Assembly (NCBI RefSeq): GCF_963675165.1
Contig: NC_087378.1
Location: 3,197,525 to 3,261,524, forward strand
Origin: Halichondria panicea
Lineage: Eukaryota; Porifera; Demospongiae; Suberitida; Halichondriidae
Length of the DNA: 64,000 nucleotides
Direction of reading: 5' to 3'
Below the pieces are notes generated by a model. The model was not told the origin of the DNA and did not search any database. It saw nothing but the letters and a program-made list of their open reading frames with translations. A program made the translations under genes and the position numbers. The first letter of the stretch is position 1; each line of letters starts with the position of its first letter. This document shows, piece by piece, positions 59,701 through 60,444 of the stretch.

Positions 59701-59986
59701 TGCCAGCGTAGTTCCCTAACCTATAAATTATGCCGGTATAATTTGCCAGGGTCTACGTACAGATCTCTCCCGCTTGCTGCTTCCGTGCTTTTTGGTGCTT
59801 CCCCCAGCCAATCCTATAGCAACATACATGTTTTCTCGTGATATTCATTGTAAGAGAATGCATGCAGTTTATAGCAGTAATGTACTATGTATTATGCAGG
59901 ATGAGGATGTGTCTGACGAACGAAGGAAGATATTTAATGCTCAAACCGATGAAAATGATGTTGTTGTCATTAACGATTTAAAAAAA
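6163..59986 (+). CDS. ABCA3-like: ABCA-subfamily lipid transporter, ABCA3-like (34 exons placed, 3' end off window)
   Basis: Full-size ABC transporter of the A subfamily, which moves lipids across membranes. Exons placed by homology, GT-AG borders and phase: 6163-6228, 6275-6348, 11297-11439, 11628-11774, 11866-12004, 13021-13123, 13186-13296, 16766-16909, 20391-20485, 20574-20681, 20820-21020, 25891-26040, 28746-28859, 28927-29065, 31579-31739, 31788-31903, 41624-41860, 41919-42103, 42264-42369, 43285-43382, 43431-43705, 43800-43961, 44020-44087, 44140-44391, 44453-44756, 48267-48395, 53077-53319, 53387-53560, 53622-53732, 53787-53881, 53948-54022, 54219-54351, 54397-54501, 59900-59986. Phases agree at every junction except exon 12/13. 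The placed part is about 1,616 codons; NBD2 is missing and probably lies past 64000. The order TM1-ECD1-TM2-6-NBD1-R1-TM7-ECD2-TM8-12 is that of ABCA proteins, and NBD1 is closest in wording to ABCA3. Orthology to one vertebrate member is inference. Confidence 0.9.
6655..6925. repeat. Inverted repeat arm, mate at 1-255
   Basis: Reverse complement of the window start (see 1-255), including 'gcgcctaaattatggtggcg' and 'gttagacaactgtttagaag'. It lies in ABCA intron 2. Confidence 0.6.
6926..8500. other. ABCA intron 2 sequence; one inverted repeat, no gene
   Basis: Contains a 31-bp perfect inverted repeat: 7239-7269 ('gtgacaggctctgggaaaac' onward) and 7485-7515. A second, weaker one pairs 'gtgaaatggactacc' (about 7692) with its complement near 7860. 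Open frames at 7240-7521 and 7738-7998 overlap these repeats and are not supported as genes. Confidence 0.5.
8503..8612 (-). repeat. R1 repeat, 5' fragment
   Basis: Truncated R1 in reverse orientation: 'gactagaagcctatagagta' through the CA run to 'ccgtatacttcgctttccaaggcata'-like end. Confidence 0.6.
9096..9374 (+). pseudogene. Possible 5' coding part of the helicase element (copy A)
   Basis: Open frame with a [17 protein letters not shown] stretch, also found (with indels) in copy B at 32820-32950 and, only at its start, in copy C at about 45080-45150. Conservation between copies suggests it was part of the element's coding or leader region. No known domain is recognised, and copy B is broken in this frame. 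Confidence 0.4.
9417..9742 (+). pseudogene. RecQ-like helicase N-terminal remnant (copy A)
   Basis: Across two frames it reads [15 protein letters not shown] (a motif-0-like Q region), then [16 protein letters not shown] (Walker A), a [12 protein letters not shown] block (motif Ia) and [13 protein letters not shown] (motif Ib). This is the order seen in superfamily 2 RecQ-like helicases. The DEAH box and the whole second RecA lobe are absent, and the sequence passes directly into Ulp1-like and PHD sequence. The frame changes between the Walker A and Ia blocks. Clearly a broken, internally deleted copy. Confidence 0.75.
9970..10140 (+). pseudogene. PHD-finger remnant (copy A)
   Basis: Reads ...[19 protein letters not shown] and VTWICSSFH. 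Compared with copy B (37172-37334), a Cys-Gly between the second Cys pair and the last Cys are lost, so the zinc-binding set is incomplete. Confidence 0.6.
10539..11296. other. ABCA intron 2, no gene recognised
   Basis: AT-rich, with no domain-bearing frame and no obvious inverted repeat beyond the end of copy A. Confidence 0.4.
11297..12004 (+). CDS. ABCA exons 3-5: extracellular domain 1
   Basis: Exon 3 (11297-11439) ends in the ABCA motif [10 protein letters not shown]. Exon 4 (11628-11774) gives [13 protein letters not shown] and GFPSQEDM, as in ABCA3. Exon 5 (11866-12004) gives [14 protein letters not shown] and SPGPRIDP, the standard FD...IRLRH...GPR run. NIT and NGT sequons fit an extracellular or luminal location. 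The donor after 12004 (gtatgt) is preferred over read-through because the open frame meets a stop at 12076. Confidence 0.88.
12130..12480 (+). repeat. Divergent R1-related repeat
   Basis: Weak similarity to R1 and to the copies at 16965-17455 and 18137-18960: a 'ggtagagccgactgtatgtg'-type start, then 'gttgcagtctcctcagaat' and 'tagctacaagaatgagaaa' blocks. Old copy. Confidence 0.45.
12586..12883 (+). pseudogene. hAT/ZNF862-like N-terminal zinc-finger fragment
   Basis: First frame (12586-12801) ends in [19 protein letters not shown] followed by a single C residue. After a frameshift near 12795 the other frame continues [18 protein letters not shown] and SSNLRTSSM, then a stop at about 12881. 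I recognise the Cys-x2-FEDKLKG...RNFN.AFI.GS.NLR.S pattern from the TTF/BED-like zinc-finger start of ZNF862-like, hAT-derived proteins. The catalytic part is missing. It lies in ABCA intron 5 in the sense direction. Confidence 0.55.
13021..13296 (+). CDS. ABCA exons 6-7: end of ECD1 and TM2
   Basis: Exon 6 (13021-13123) gives [18 protein letters not shown], and exon 7 (13186-13296) gives [17 protein letters not shown] followed by a membrane helix. Both are highly conserved in ABCA1/ABCA3-type proteins. The phase joins exactly (2 to 1, then 0). Confidence 0.92.
13645..13844. repeat. TA-flanked 200-bp MITE (CAGTGGAACC termini)
   Basis: Inverted ends 'cagtggaacccctctataac' and 'gttaacagaggttccactg' with TA on both sides (13643-13644, 13845-13846). 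Palindromic, non-coding. The TA duplication suggests mobilisation by a Tc1/mariner-type transposase. Confidence 0.75.
14091..14140. repeat. Short hairpin module (copy 3)
   Basis: An AGGCC..GGCCT hairpin followed by 'gtgactgcttgcgcatatgc'; the palindrome is mutated at one base. Confidence 0.5.
14256..14740 (+). repeat. R1 repeat, forward copy lacking its 3' end
   Basis: Starts 'atgcctcggtgcgcatgcgc'. It loses similarity after 'gtgtgtataaaaaag', before the usual 'accgaggcatcagcacc' end. Confidence 0.7.
14920..15258. repeat. TA-flanked MITE with CCGTA termini (family M2)
   Basis: Inverted ends ('ccgtacttaatcgatttaaa' and the complement of '..ttaaatcaaaatgtacgg') inside TA/TA. Internal tracts 'gcgaccctccaaatatgcga' are shared with 33370-33718 and partly with 27942-28105. 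Confidence 0.7.
15347..15414. repeat. Short hairpin module (copy 4, reverse)
   Basis: 'gcgcatgcgcaagtagtcga' followed by a 'ccaggcc..ggcctgg' hairpin. The adjoining 15262-15346 matches the reverse complement of about 3283-3372. Confidence 0.55.
15497..15880 (+). repeat. R1 repeat, 3'-truncated forward copy
   Basis: Starts 'atgcctcggtgtgcatgcgc' with a very short GT tract and is lost after 'ttttggcatcaatcac'. Confidence 0.65.
15951..16302. repeat. Long inverted repeat with ~99-bp arms
   Basis: Arms 15951-16049 and 16204-16302 ('cgtcaccagccgagggtttg' against 'ggctggtgacg') are nearly complementary, with a G/C-rich spacer of about 154 bp ('gggcccccccctaac'). Part of the arm ('gtttgcactttagtgctcta') recurs at about 42510. 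No coding content. Foldback element or MITE. Confidence 0.7.
16303..16765. other. ABCA intron 7 end; degenerate CCGTATA-type hairpin
   Basis: 'gagaggcttcaatttcgct' to 'cctcgaaaacttcacgctat' around 16510-16705 resembles the MITE at 39539-39775 in reverse orientation. No gene. Confidence 0.4.
16766..16909 (+). CDS. ABCA exon 8: intracellular loop and TM3
   Basis: [19 protein letters not shown] followed by a membrane helix. The EKE.R.KE.M..MGL loop is an ABCA hallmark. The acceptor is 'gctag' before 16766. The nearer AG at 16771-16772 would break the frame. Confidence 0.92.
16965..17455 (+). repeat. Divergent R1-related repeat copies
   Basis: Two partial starts ('ggtaaagctgacagtgtgc' near 16990 and 'cgataaagctgactgtgtg' near 17122), then the body with 'ctccaccgaggcatcggcac' at about 17205 and 'gttgcagtctcttcaggat' at about 17267. 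Confidence 0.45.
17456..18136. other. ABCA intron 8, no gene recognised
   Basis: Non-coding. A short inverted pair surrounds 'gggacaagggacaggggtgc' and 'gggactgtcccggccaattc' at about 17898-17955. Confidence 0.35.
18137..18960 (+). repeat. Divergent R1-related repeat interrupted by a MITE
   Basis: Starts 'atgcctcgaggcgtagccgc' with a GT tract and runs to about 18362. It resumes at 18787 ('gcattatctgttcacacaa') and continues to about 18960. The gap is an inserted element with a 6-bp GCATTA duplication (see 18363-18786). Confidence 0.55.
18363..18786. repeat. MITE with CAGAGCC termini and GCATTA TSD
   Basis: Ends 'cagagcctccaagtatacgg' and 'ctacttggaggctctg' are inverted. GCATTA precedes (18357-18362) and follows (18787-18792). 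A direct-orientation relative sits at 29931-30310. The interior holds repeated 'atacgga' motifs. Confidence 0.7.
18961..20001. other. ABCA intron 8; dispersed repeat fragments, no gene
   Basis: 19240-19470 and 19920-19985 carry the 'actattaaaactaataactt' and 'gctgtaaacacagtgctatg' blocks, which recur at 42600-42960 and 63240-63390. No coding domain seen. Confidence 0.4.
20002..20060. repeat. Short hairpin module (copy 5)
   Basis: 'tagcctccttcac..aaaggaggcctgc' followed by 'tactgactgcttgcgcatgc'. Confidence 0.5.
20128..20299 (-). repeat. R1 repeat, 5' fragment
   Basis: Reverse copy reduced to the microsatellite end: 'attttgcaaatccactaatt' through the CA tract to 'gcgtactgaggcataataat'. Confidence 0.6.
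20391..21020 (+). CDS. ABCA exons 9-11: TM3-TM6
   Basis: Exon 9 (20391-20485) gives FGQAFPNSD and a helix. Exon 10 (20574-20681) gives [11 protein letters not shown] and another helix. Exon 11 (20820-21020) gives [26 protein letters not shown] and a helix ending LLAW. All junction phases agree. This matches the SxFFSKA...LSN.AM.MG...G.GIQW pattern of ABCA3-type proteins. Confidence 0.92.
21021..21800. other. ABCA intron 11, no gene recognised
   Basis: AT-rich. A tandem-like 'taatacaagcagattgaat' block is repeated at 21222-21290. Confidence 0.4.
21801..21961. repeat. Palindromic element
   Basis: 'tttagaacacacctagccaa' at the left and 'ttggctaggtgtgttctaaa' at the right frame a loop rich in CTCGAG-type sites. 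No coding content. Confidence 0.55.
22059..23866. mobile_element. Large TA-flanked foldback element, with a younger MITE nested in its right arm
   Basis: Termini CAGTGCATCCAGCTTAGAG and its complement lie inside TA/TA (22057-22058, 23867-23868). The outer arms (22059 to about 22400 and about 23090-23866) are complementary over several hundred bases, and a second inverted pair (about 22430-22500 and 22780-22860, 'ggtcggacatcacttgaac') lies further in. The right arm is interrupted exactly at a TA by the MITE 23433-23838; removing it restores continuity with the left arm. No transposase seen. Tc1/mariner-type mobilisation is inferred from the TA and the CAGT ends. Confidence 0.75.
23433..23838. 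repeat. TA-flanked MITE, CCGTATATC termini (family M3), nested
   Basis: Inverted ends 'ccgtatatcttctaatttat' and 'ataaattagaagatatacgg' with TA at 23431-23432 and 23839-23840. The interior repeats a 'cggacact' motif. A relative is at 50507-50901. Confidence 0.85.
23905..24414 (-). repeat. R1 repeat, full-length reverse copy
   Basis: From 'gaaagcaccgcaggtgctga' to 'cgcaccgaggcataata' with a CA-rich tract at about 24342-24375. Confidence 0.75.
24450..24880. repeat. Imperfect tandem repeat, ~80-200 bp units
   Basis: The block 'ctttgttcgaga(g/a)tagta' recurs at about 24483, 24613, 24679 and 24797. 'actgcaaggctgcatggggg' occurs at 24540 and 24721. The pattern is a higher-order repeat of two alternating units. 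The Lys/Ser/Gln-rich open frames on the minus strand come from the repeat and are not supported as a gene. Confidence 0.6.
24881..25890. other. ABCA intron 11 end, no gene recognised
   Basis: No inverted repeat or domain recognised. The block 'gtgcattcggtatctatg' at 25149-25200 recurs at about 62478-62520. Confidence 0.4.
25891..26040 (+). CDS. ABCA exon 12: PGxxGxPxPWYF linker before NBD1
   Basis: Reads [20 protein letters not shown] and SYWFG, the conserved Y...V.PG.(F/Y)G.P.PWYF..PSYW segment after TM6. The exon ends in phase 2 (AAT TG|gtatag), whereas the next recognisable exon begins in phase 0, so a short exon of 3n+1 bases is probably missing from this model. Confidence 0.88.
26128..26858. 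repeat. TA-flanked element with CTGTATTTA/TAAATACGG ends, containing a second hairpin element
   Basis: The inverted ends carry 'gattaaacgcccgggcgttt' and the complementary 'gggcgtttaatcaagtat'. TA precedes and follows. Inside, 'atggagcgtaactagcaa' (about 26440) pairs with 'ctagttacgcccctgccat' (about 26740), marking a nested element of about 320 bp that starts and ends at GGCAG-like ends. No coding content. Confidence 0.6.
26972..27097. repeat. Small hairpin element
   Basis: Arms 'taattattgtcgagtcagca' and 'tgctgactcgacaataatta' are perfectly complementary over at least 25 bp, with a spacer of about 70 bp. Confidence 0.65.
27098..28745. other. ABCA intron 12; one small MITE, no gene
   Basis: Apart from the MITE at 27942-28105 I see only AT-rich DNA. 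The ABCA exon missing between exons 12 and 13 might lie here or in 26041-26127, but I could not recognise it. Confidence 0.35.
27942..28105. repeat. TA-flanked MITE with CCGTAAAA termini (family M2, short)
   Basis: 'ccgtaaaatctcgacttaag' against 'ttaaatcgagtttttacgg', TA on both sides. A 164-bp palindromic relative of 33370-33718. Confidence 0.75.
28746..29065 (+). CDS. ABCA exons 13-14: start of NBD1 with Walker A
   Basis: Exon 13 (28746-28859) holds an acidic linker, then [13 protein letters not shown]. Exon 14 (28927-29065) gives [19 protein letters not shown] and [16 protein letters not shown], the Walker A motif that binds ATP phosphates. Ends in phase 1, matching exon 15. Confidence 0.96.
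29213..29771 (-). repeat. R1 repeat, reverse copy with long CA microsatellite
   Basis: From 'aatgaaagcaccgcgagtgc' to 'gaaccgaggcataattatg'. The (CA)n run at about 29683-29722 is close to 20 units, the longest in the window. Confidence 0.75.
29931..30310. repeat. MITE, relative of 18363-18786
   Basis: Starts 'cacagagccttccaagtata' and ends 'tctactttggaaggctc', with the same 'atacgg' motifs and 'ggccttatagttgacagtga' core. Confidence 0.6.
30659..31190 (+). repeat. R1 repeat, full-length forward copy
   Basis: From 'aagcctcggtgcgcatgcac' to 'ctgtggtgctttcatt'. The minus-strand frame 30942-31211 is inside it and is not a gene. Confidence 0.75.
31191..31578. other. ABCA intron 14 end, nothing recognised
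   Basis: AT-rich, no domain, ending in the polypyrimidine tract and acceptor of exon 15. Confidence 0.4.
31579..31903 (+). CDS. ABCA exons 15-16: Q-loop and signature motif of NBD1
   Basis: Exon 15 (31579-31739) gives [17 protein letters not shown] and [16 protein letters not shown]; the Q-loop is PQH. Exon 16 (31788-31903) gives [18 protein letters not shown] is the ABC signature. Exon 16 ends in phase 2 (AG) and joins exon 17 (T GTT GGA) to give RKLS-VGIS, exactly as in ABCA proteins, across a 9.7-kb intron. Confidence 0.96.
31904..32510. other. ABCA intron 16 start, no gene recognised
   Basis: The 31980-32240 block ('ttaatggggtcaatagctga') has a weaker relative at about 39900-40060. No coding domain. 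Confidence 0.35.
33370..33718. repeat. TA-flanked MITE with CCGTAAGACC termini (family M2)
   Basis: 'ccgtaagacctcgatttaag' against 'ttaaatcgagatcttacgg', TA at both sides. Nested inside 33108-36592. Confidence 0.8.
33872..34290. repeat. TA-flanked MITE with CAGTAGACTCTCG termini
   Basis: Inverted ends 'cagtagactctcgctattcc' and 'ggattaacgagagtctactg', TA on each side. The interior repeats 'ctattccggc'. A degenerate reverse relative is at about 47338-47682. Confidence 0.8.
34462..35017. repeat. Inverted repeat with ~118-bp nearly perfect arms
   Basis: Arms 34462-34579 and 34900-35017, about 320-bp spacer. The two opposed open frames beginning [14 protein letters not shown] on either arm are the same sequence read twice, which is an artefact of the inversion. 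A diverged relative of the arm ('ccacgcttttttgtggttcc') is seen near 59785-59825. Confidence 0.8.
35018..36380. other. Interior of the inserted element; (ACTT)n microsatellite
   Basis: 35577-35620 is an (ACTT/ACTC)n run. The preceding ~120 bp ('ctgaagaagtgctttgtaat' to 'ggagtaaatgctgggcaaga') ending in a short tandem repeat resembles the 3' end of a non-LTR retrotransposon, but no reverse transcriptase is present, so this is only a suggestion. Confidence 0.35.
36604..36953 (+). pseudogene. RecQ-like helicase N-terminal remnant (copy B)
   Basis: [20 protein letters not shown], then [16 protein letters not shown], a Walker A variant (GNGKS in place of GSGKS), then in other frames [17 protein letters not shown]. 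Frameshifted at least twice and lacks the DEAH box. Confidence 0.75.
37172..37334 (+). pseudogene. PHD-finger segment (copy B), best preserved
   Basis: Within the open frame 36975-37334. Zinc ligands visible as C-x-C in [16 protein letters not shown]-x2-C in [12 protein letters not shown], then H-x2-C and C-x2-CH in VTWICSSCH, the C4-H-C3 order of a PHD finger (histone-tail or DNA-interaction module). The upstream part of the frame corresponds to the Ulp1-like tail ([10 protein letters not shown]). Whether it is still expressed cannot be told. Confidence 0.65.
37851..39037. other. ABCA intron 16, no gene recognised
   Basis: Open frames at 37982-38215, 38423-38656 and 38910-39173 show no domain or conservation signal. 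Short tandem 'cataatgcact' near 38630-38675. Confidence 0.4.
39038..39122. repeat. Triple G-rich tandem repeat
   Basis: Three units of 'gtggggtggggctgttttg' type with about 30-bp spacing (39040, 39074, 39104). The 155-codon frame 39042-39509 begins in it and is not convincing. Confidence 0.6.
39300..39442. repeat. Palindromic element with CCTCGGG/CCCTCGTG motifs
   Basis: 'gttataacacgtgcactcgg' at about 39318 pairs with 'cctcgtgcccgtgttataac' at about 39410. The centre holds 'gccctcggggctggcgccct'. Confidence 0.55.
39539..39775. repeat. TA-flanked MITE with CCGTATAGTGCG termini
   Basis: 'ccgtatagtgcgaaattttc' against 'aaaaatcgcgctatacgg', TA on both sides. 237 bp, non-coding; weaker relatives near 16510-16705, 59076-59169 and the window end. 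Confidence 0.8.
39776..40544. other. ABCA intron 16, no gene recognised
   Basis: 39895-40060 is similar to 31960-32240. The rest is unremarkable AT-rich intron. Confidence 0.35.
40545..40600. repeat. Short hairpin module (copy 6)
   Basis: 'tagtcttgatcccagcccct' with 'agagggcctggtaacc' hairpin then 'accgtttgcgcatgggtg'; the palindrome is degraded. Confidence 0.45.
40674..41008. mobile_element. 317-bp MITE with perfect 9-bp TSD
   Basis: Body 40683-40999 with inverted ends 'tagtctcatgaatcagccgc' and 'gcggctgattcatgagacta' (arms extend about 50 bp to 'gagcactctttac'). The direct repeat GTGGTTGAT flanks it at 40674-40682 and 41000-41008. A 9-bp TSD with long TIRs suggests a MULE-type non-autonomous element. 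Confidence 0.85.
41391..41460. repeat. Short hairpin module (copy 7, reverse)
   Basis: 'gacgcatgcgcaaacagtgt' followed by 'accaggcc..gcggcctgg' hairpin and 'aattgaggctagtc'. Confidence 0.5.
41624..42369 (+). CDS. ABCA exons 17-19: Walker B, H-loop and R1-like region
   Basis: Exon 17 (41624-41860) holds [17 protein letters not shown] (Walker B and D-loop, with the catalytic Glu), [20 protein letters not shown] (H-loop His) and GSSLFLKSR. Exon 18 (41919-42103) gives [12 protein letters not shown] and [11 protein letters not shown]. Exon 19 (42264-42369) gives [20 protein letters not shown], the conserved ABCA element after NBD1. NBD1 therefore keeps all catalytic motifs. Confidence 0.96.
42370..43284. 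other. ABCA intron 19; dispersed repeat, R1 fragment and exon-copy
   Basis: 42600-42960 holds two copies of the 'aaagctgccactattaaaag' to 'taaacgcagtgctagagcat' repeat (related to 19300-19470 and 63245-63390). 42991-43041 is an R1 3' fragment ('ctccaccgaggcataaccag'). A copy of part of exon 21 follows at 43101-43158. Confidence 0.5.
43101..43158 (+). repeat. 58-bp duplicate of ABCA exon 21 (TM7 segment)
   Basis: Identical to 43523-43580 except for one base (c at 43110 against a at 43532), offset 422 bp, same orientation. It repeats the part of exon 21 that encodes [15 protein letters not shown]. It is preceded by an AG ('tttctcag') and followed by 'attaagtaaatg', so it could in principle act as a cryptic exon. 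Confidence 0.9.
43285..43705 (+). CDS. ABCA exons 20-21: linker and TM7
   Basis: Exon 20 (43285-43382) is a poorly conserved linker ([19 protein letters not shown]). Exon 21 (43431-43705) gives [20 protein letters not shown], the positively charged start of the second half, then [17 protein letters not shown] (TM7) and the start of ectodomain 2. Ends in phase 0. Confidence 0.92.
43800..44756 (+). CDS. ABCA exons 22-25: Cys-rich extracellular domain 2
   Basis: Exons 43800-43961, 44020-44087, 44140-44391 and 44453-44756, phases consistent (0, 2, 2, 0). Encodes 20 cysteines, including [28 protein letters not shown] and CDLPPQC. Many Asn-x-Ser/Thr sites (NNS, NSS, NST, NET) support an extracellular or luminal position. 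Primary sequence is little conserved with vertebrate ABCA proteins, so exact acceptors for exons 23-24 are chosen by open frame and phase rather than homology. Confidence 0.8.
45150..45524 (+). pseudogene. Helicase-Ulp1 fusion remnant (copy C)
   Basis: [20 protein letters not shown] and [15 protein letters not shown] (Walker A with Lys replaced: GSGNS) are followed after the NNQPH segment by [19 protein letters not shown]. The Q-x-NGTDCG pattern with a following hydrophobic pair is the catalytic Cys region of Ulp1-like (C48) cysteine proteases. The helicase is fused to it by internal deletion in an open frame, so the frame is open but the ATPase cannot be functional. Confidence 0.7.
46011..46864 (+). 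pseudogene. Gag-like gene fragment captured inside copy C
   Basis: A first exon-like frame at 46011-46165 (ATG in 'gctATGGCGGAC', donor 'gggtgagt') encodes [20 protein letters not shown] and continues to [12 protein letters not shown]. After an intron-like stretch, 46494-46864 encodes [20 protein letters not shown] and SELLKD, then REVPDIL. At about 46796 a frameshift moves the conserved continuation ([20 protein letters not shown]) out of frame, and it is cut at the array border. I recognise the LP..P..LV.KI..GEFVDM..LL pattern from gag-like or DIRS/YR-element-associated proteins in sponges and cnidarians; that link is from memory and uncertain. The phase across the intron does not join cleanly. 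Confidence 0.6.
46228..46335. repeat. Two-unit tandem repeat in the captured segment
   Basis: 'gtaccgtgagcgg(t/c)gggagt' units about 58 bp apart (46242, 46291), in the intron-like part of the captured gene. Confidence 0.6.
47338..47682. repeat. Degenerate relative of MITE 33872-34290
   Basis: Reverse-oriented matches such as 'gtcgcgagaaaatgg..cttaaaaac' and 'gagagccggaatagct'. Termini are eroded. Confidence 0.45.
47686..48150. mobile_element. 465-bp deletion derivative of the pogo-like element
   Basis: Ends GTTAATCGTCGAACTGCCC and GGCGGTTCAACGGTTAAC inside TA/TA (47684-47685, 48151-48152). Its left ~90 bp matches the reverse complement of 58850-58937 ('ttgcctgaagtcctgtggag'), and its right ~100 bp matches the reverse complement of 55861-55955 ('ttgattatgtggctactgaa'). 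It has the two ends of the 3.1-kb element at 55859-58937 but none of the transposase: a classic MITE derived by internal deletion. Confidence 0.85.
48267..48395 (+). CDS. ABCA exon 26: end of ECD2
   Basis: Reads [15 protein letters not shown] then [13 protein letters not shown]. It joins exon 27 in phase 0 to give [16 protein letters not shown], the conserved (V/A)WYNN..YH..P.ALN segment of ABCA ectodomain 2. Isolated between a transposon-filled 3.5-kb intron and a 4.7-kb intron. Confidence 0.93.
48795..49275. repeat. TIR element containing an interstitial telomere-type repeat
   Basis: 'ccactaaa..aaaatgaaaa' and 'gacaagacacaaggcaaaat' at the left pair with 'ttcgttttagtggga' and 'ggcaagacacagagcc' at the right. 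Further in, 'agagaaggagcggctgac' pairs with 'agccgctccttctcttattt'. (CCCTAA)4 lies at 48898-48924, with a shorter echo ('ccctaacctag') near 49187. Confidence 0.6.
48898..48924 (-). repeat. Interstitial telomeric repeat (TTAGGG-type, ~4.5 units)
   Basis: Perfect CCCTAA units preceded by a near-match 'ctatccctaac'. It sits inside a TIR element in an ABCA intron and so is not a chromosome end. Confidence 0.85.
49430..49828 (-). repeat. Divergent R1-related repeat, reverse
   Basis: 'tctagtatagagctgactac' to the CA tract at 49747-49780 and the end 'gtgcggctacgcctcgaggc', the mirror of 18137-18180. Confidence 0.55.
49829..50506. other. ABCA intron 26, no gene recognised
   Basis: Includes a C8-10 run at about 50034 and an (ATT)n run at about 50170-50190. 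No convincing coding frame. Confidence 0.4.
50507..50901. repeat. TA-flanked MITE (family M3), reverse relative of 23433-23838
   Basis: 'ctgtatatcttctaatttat' and 'ataaattagaagatatatgg' inside TA/TA. Confidence 0.8.
50902..51274. other. ABCA intron 26, nothing recognised
   Basis: AT-rich spacer between two repeats; no domain seen. Confidence 0.35.
51275..51800 (-). repeat. R1 repeat, full-length reverse copy
   Basis: From 'aaagcaccacaggtgctgat' to 'atgcgcactgaggcataatt' with a (CA)12-type tract at about 51740-51765. Confidence 0.75.
51801..53076. other. ABCA intron 26 end, no gene recognised
   Basis: The frame at 52304-52579 has no recognisable domain. 52735-52760 ('ttgaggccacaggcaagacc') repeats a block of the TIR element at about 49258-49280. 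Confidence 0.4.
53077..53881 (+). CDS. ABCA exons 27-30: end of ECD2 and TM8-TM10
   Basis: Exon 27 (53077-53319) gives [18 protein letters not shown] and [10 protein letters not shown], then a helix and VKEKETK. Exon 28 (53387-53560) gives [20 protein letters not shown]. Exon 29 (53622-53732) and exon 30 (53787-53881) are membrane helices, and exon 30 ends [12 protein letters not shown]. These are the signature blocks KE...K.(L/Q)Q..SG....YW..(T/F).WD of ABCA second membrane domains. Confidence 0.94.
53948..54501 (+). CDS. ABCA exons 31-33: TM11-TM12 and linker to NBD2
   Basis: Exon 31 (53948-54022) gives [12 protein letters not shown]. Exon 32 (54219-54351) gives [20 protein letters not shown] and a helix. 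Exon 33 (54397-54501) is a basic cytoplasmic linker ([12 protein letters not shown]). Phases are consistent. The pattern F.W..PG.G.....M...G matches ABCA proteins. Confidence 0.92.
54502..55858. other. ABCA intron 33 start, no gene recognised
   Basis: No domain in any frame. 55780-55830 ('aacaatagatgcatgcatgt', 'acacaagtcttttc') echoes about 365-395. Confidence 0.4.
55859..58937 (-). mobile_element. Pogo-like DNA transposon, ~3.1 kb, decayed
   Basis: The left end CTTAACCGTCGAACAGCCC follows a TA (55857-55858). The right end 'gtgggcggttcgaca' at about 58916-58930 is its eroded complement. Both ends match the 465-bp element at 47686-48150. Encodes a DDE transposase on the minus strand (57365-58658). 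About 1.4 kb between the left end and the transposase stop holds no recognisable gene. Lies antisense in ABCA intron 33. Confidence 0.82.
57365..58658 (-). pseudogene. Pogo/Tigger-like DDE transposase, frameshifted
   Basis: 5' part (58658 to about 58070): CENP-B-type helix-turn-helix region with [19 protein letters not shown], then HIYNMDQFM (first catalytic Asp) and [14 protein letters not shown] plausible intron (donor 'gtaactgc', acceptor 'gccacag' before 57921) joins to [14 protein letters not shown] and [12 protein letters not shown] (second Asp). Then NVIIIP is followed by a TGA and GCT in one frame, with [18 protein letters not shown] (third Asp of the QPLD-like motif) in another, so about 10 bp is lost with a shift. 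A further shift near 57585 separates [12 protein letters not shown] from [20 protein letters not shown]; the tail is acidic. At least two frameshifts make it inactive. The N-terminal first HTH may be missing. Confidence 0.83.
58938..59899. other. ABCA intron 33 end; one 94-bp TA-flanked hairpin
   Basis: 59076-59169 starts 'ccgtatatagcggataattt' and ends near 'ctatatatgg' with TA on both sides. The remainder is AT-rich without recognisable genes. Confidence 0.45.
59900..59986 (+). CDS. ABCA exon 34: start of NBD2 linker
   Basis: Reads [16 protein letters not shown] then [10 protein letters not shown], the conserved DEDV..ER.....(D).(V)...L.K block immediately before NBD2 in ABCA proteins. Joins exon 33 in phase 0 and ends at a good donor (aaa|gtaagt). 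The next exon should begin VY and carry the second Walker A; I could not find it before 64000. Confidence 0.93.
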
Positions 59987-60444
59987 GTAAGTGCTAATAT
60001 ACCGTACCGTACATTGTAAAAAATAAAAGTGTGCTATAATTATTACCCCTTTTAAACATTAAATTTTTTGCAGTGTGTATTATTATACTTTAATCATGTT
60101 ACGATTATGCATACCTTAAGGTGATATATTTTCGCGAGTATTAATTTCTGCTATTTCTGCGAACGAGAGTAAAATCGCAAAAATGTATACTTGCAGATAA
60201 TCGGAAATTGCAATGAATCTCCTTGCGAGTAATTAGAAACGTTATTAAATACTTAGATCCCACTTGTGTGTGTTTAGCAGGGAATTATGAGCCATAATCT
60301 CAAAGTTTCCCAGGGAATTATAAGCTTGAGGGTATAAAGTACAAGTGTAATTTTTGAATGTTACAGTATAAATCTAACTACATACAGAAATGATAAATGA
60401 AGCTGTTCAGTTTTGAACTAAATGAAGCTGTTCAGTTTTTTTCT
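59987..60444. other. ABCA intron 34 start, nothing recognised
   Basis: AT-rich. A tandem 'aatgaagctgttcagttt' occurs at about 60396-60439. Confidence 0.4.
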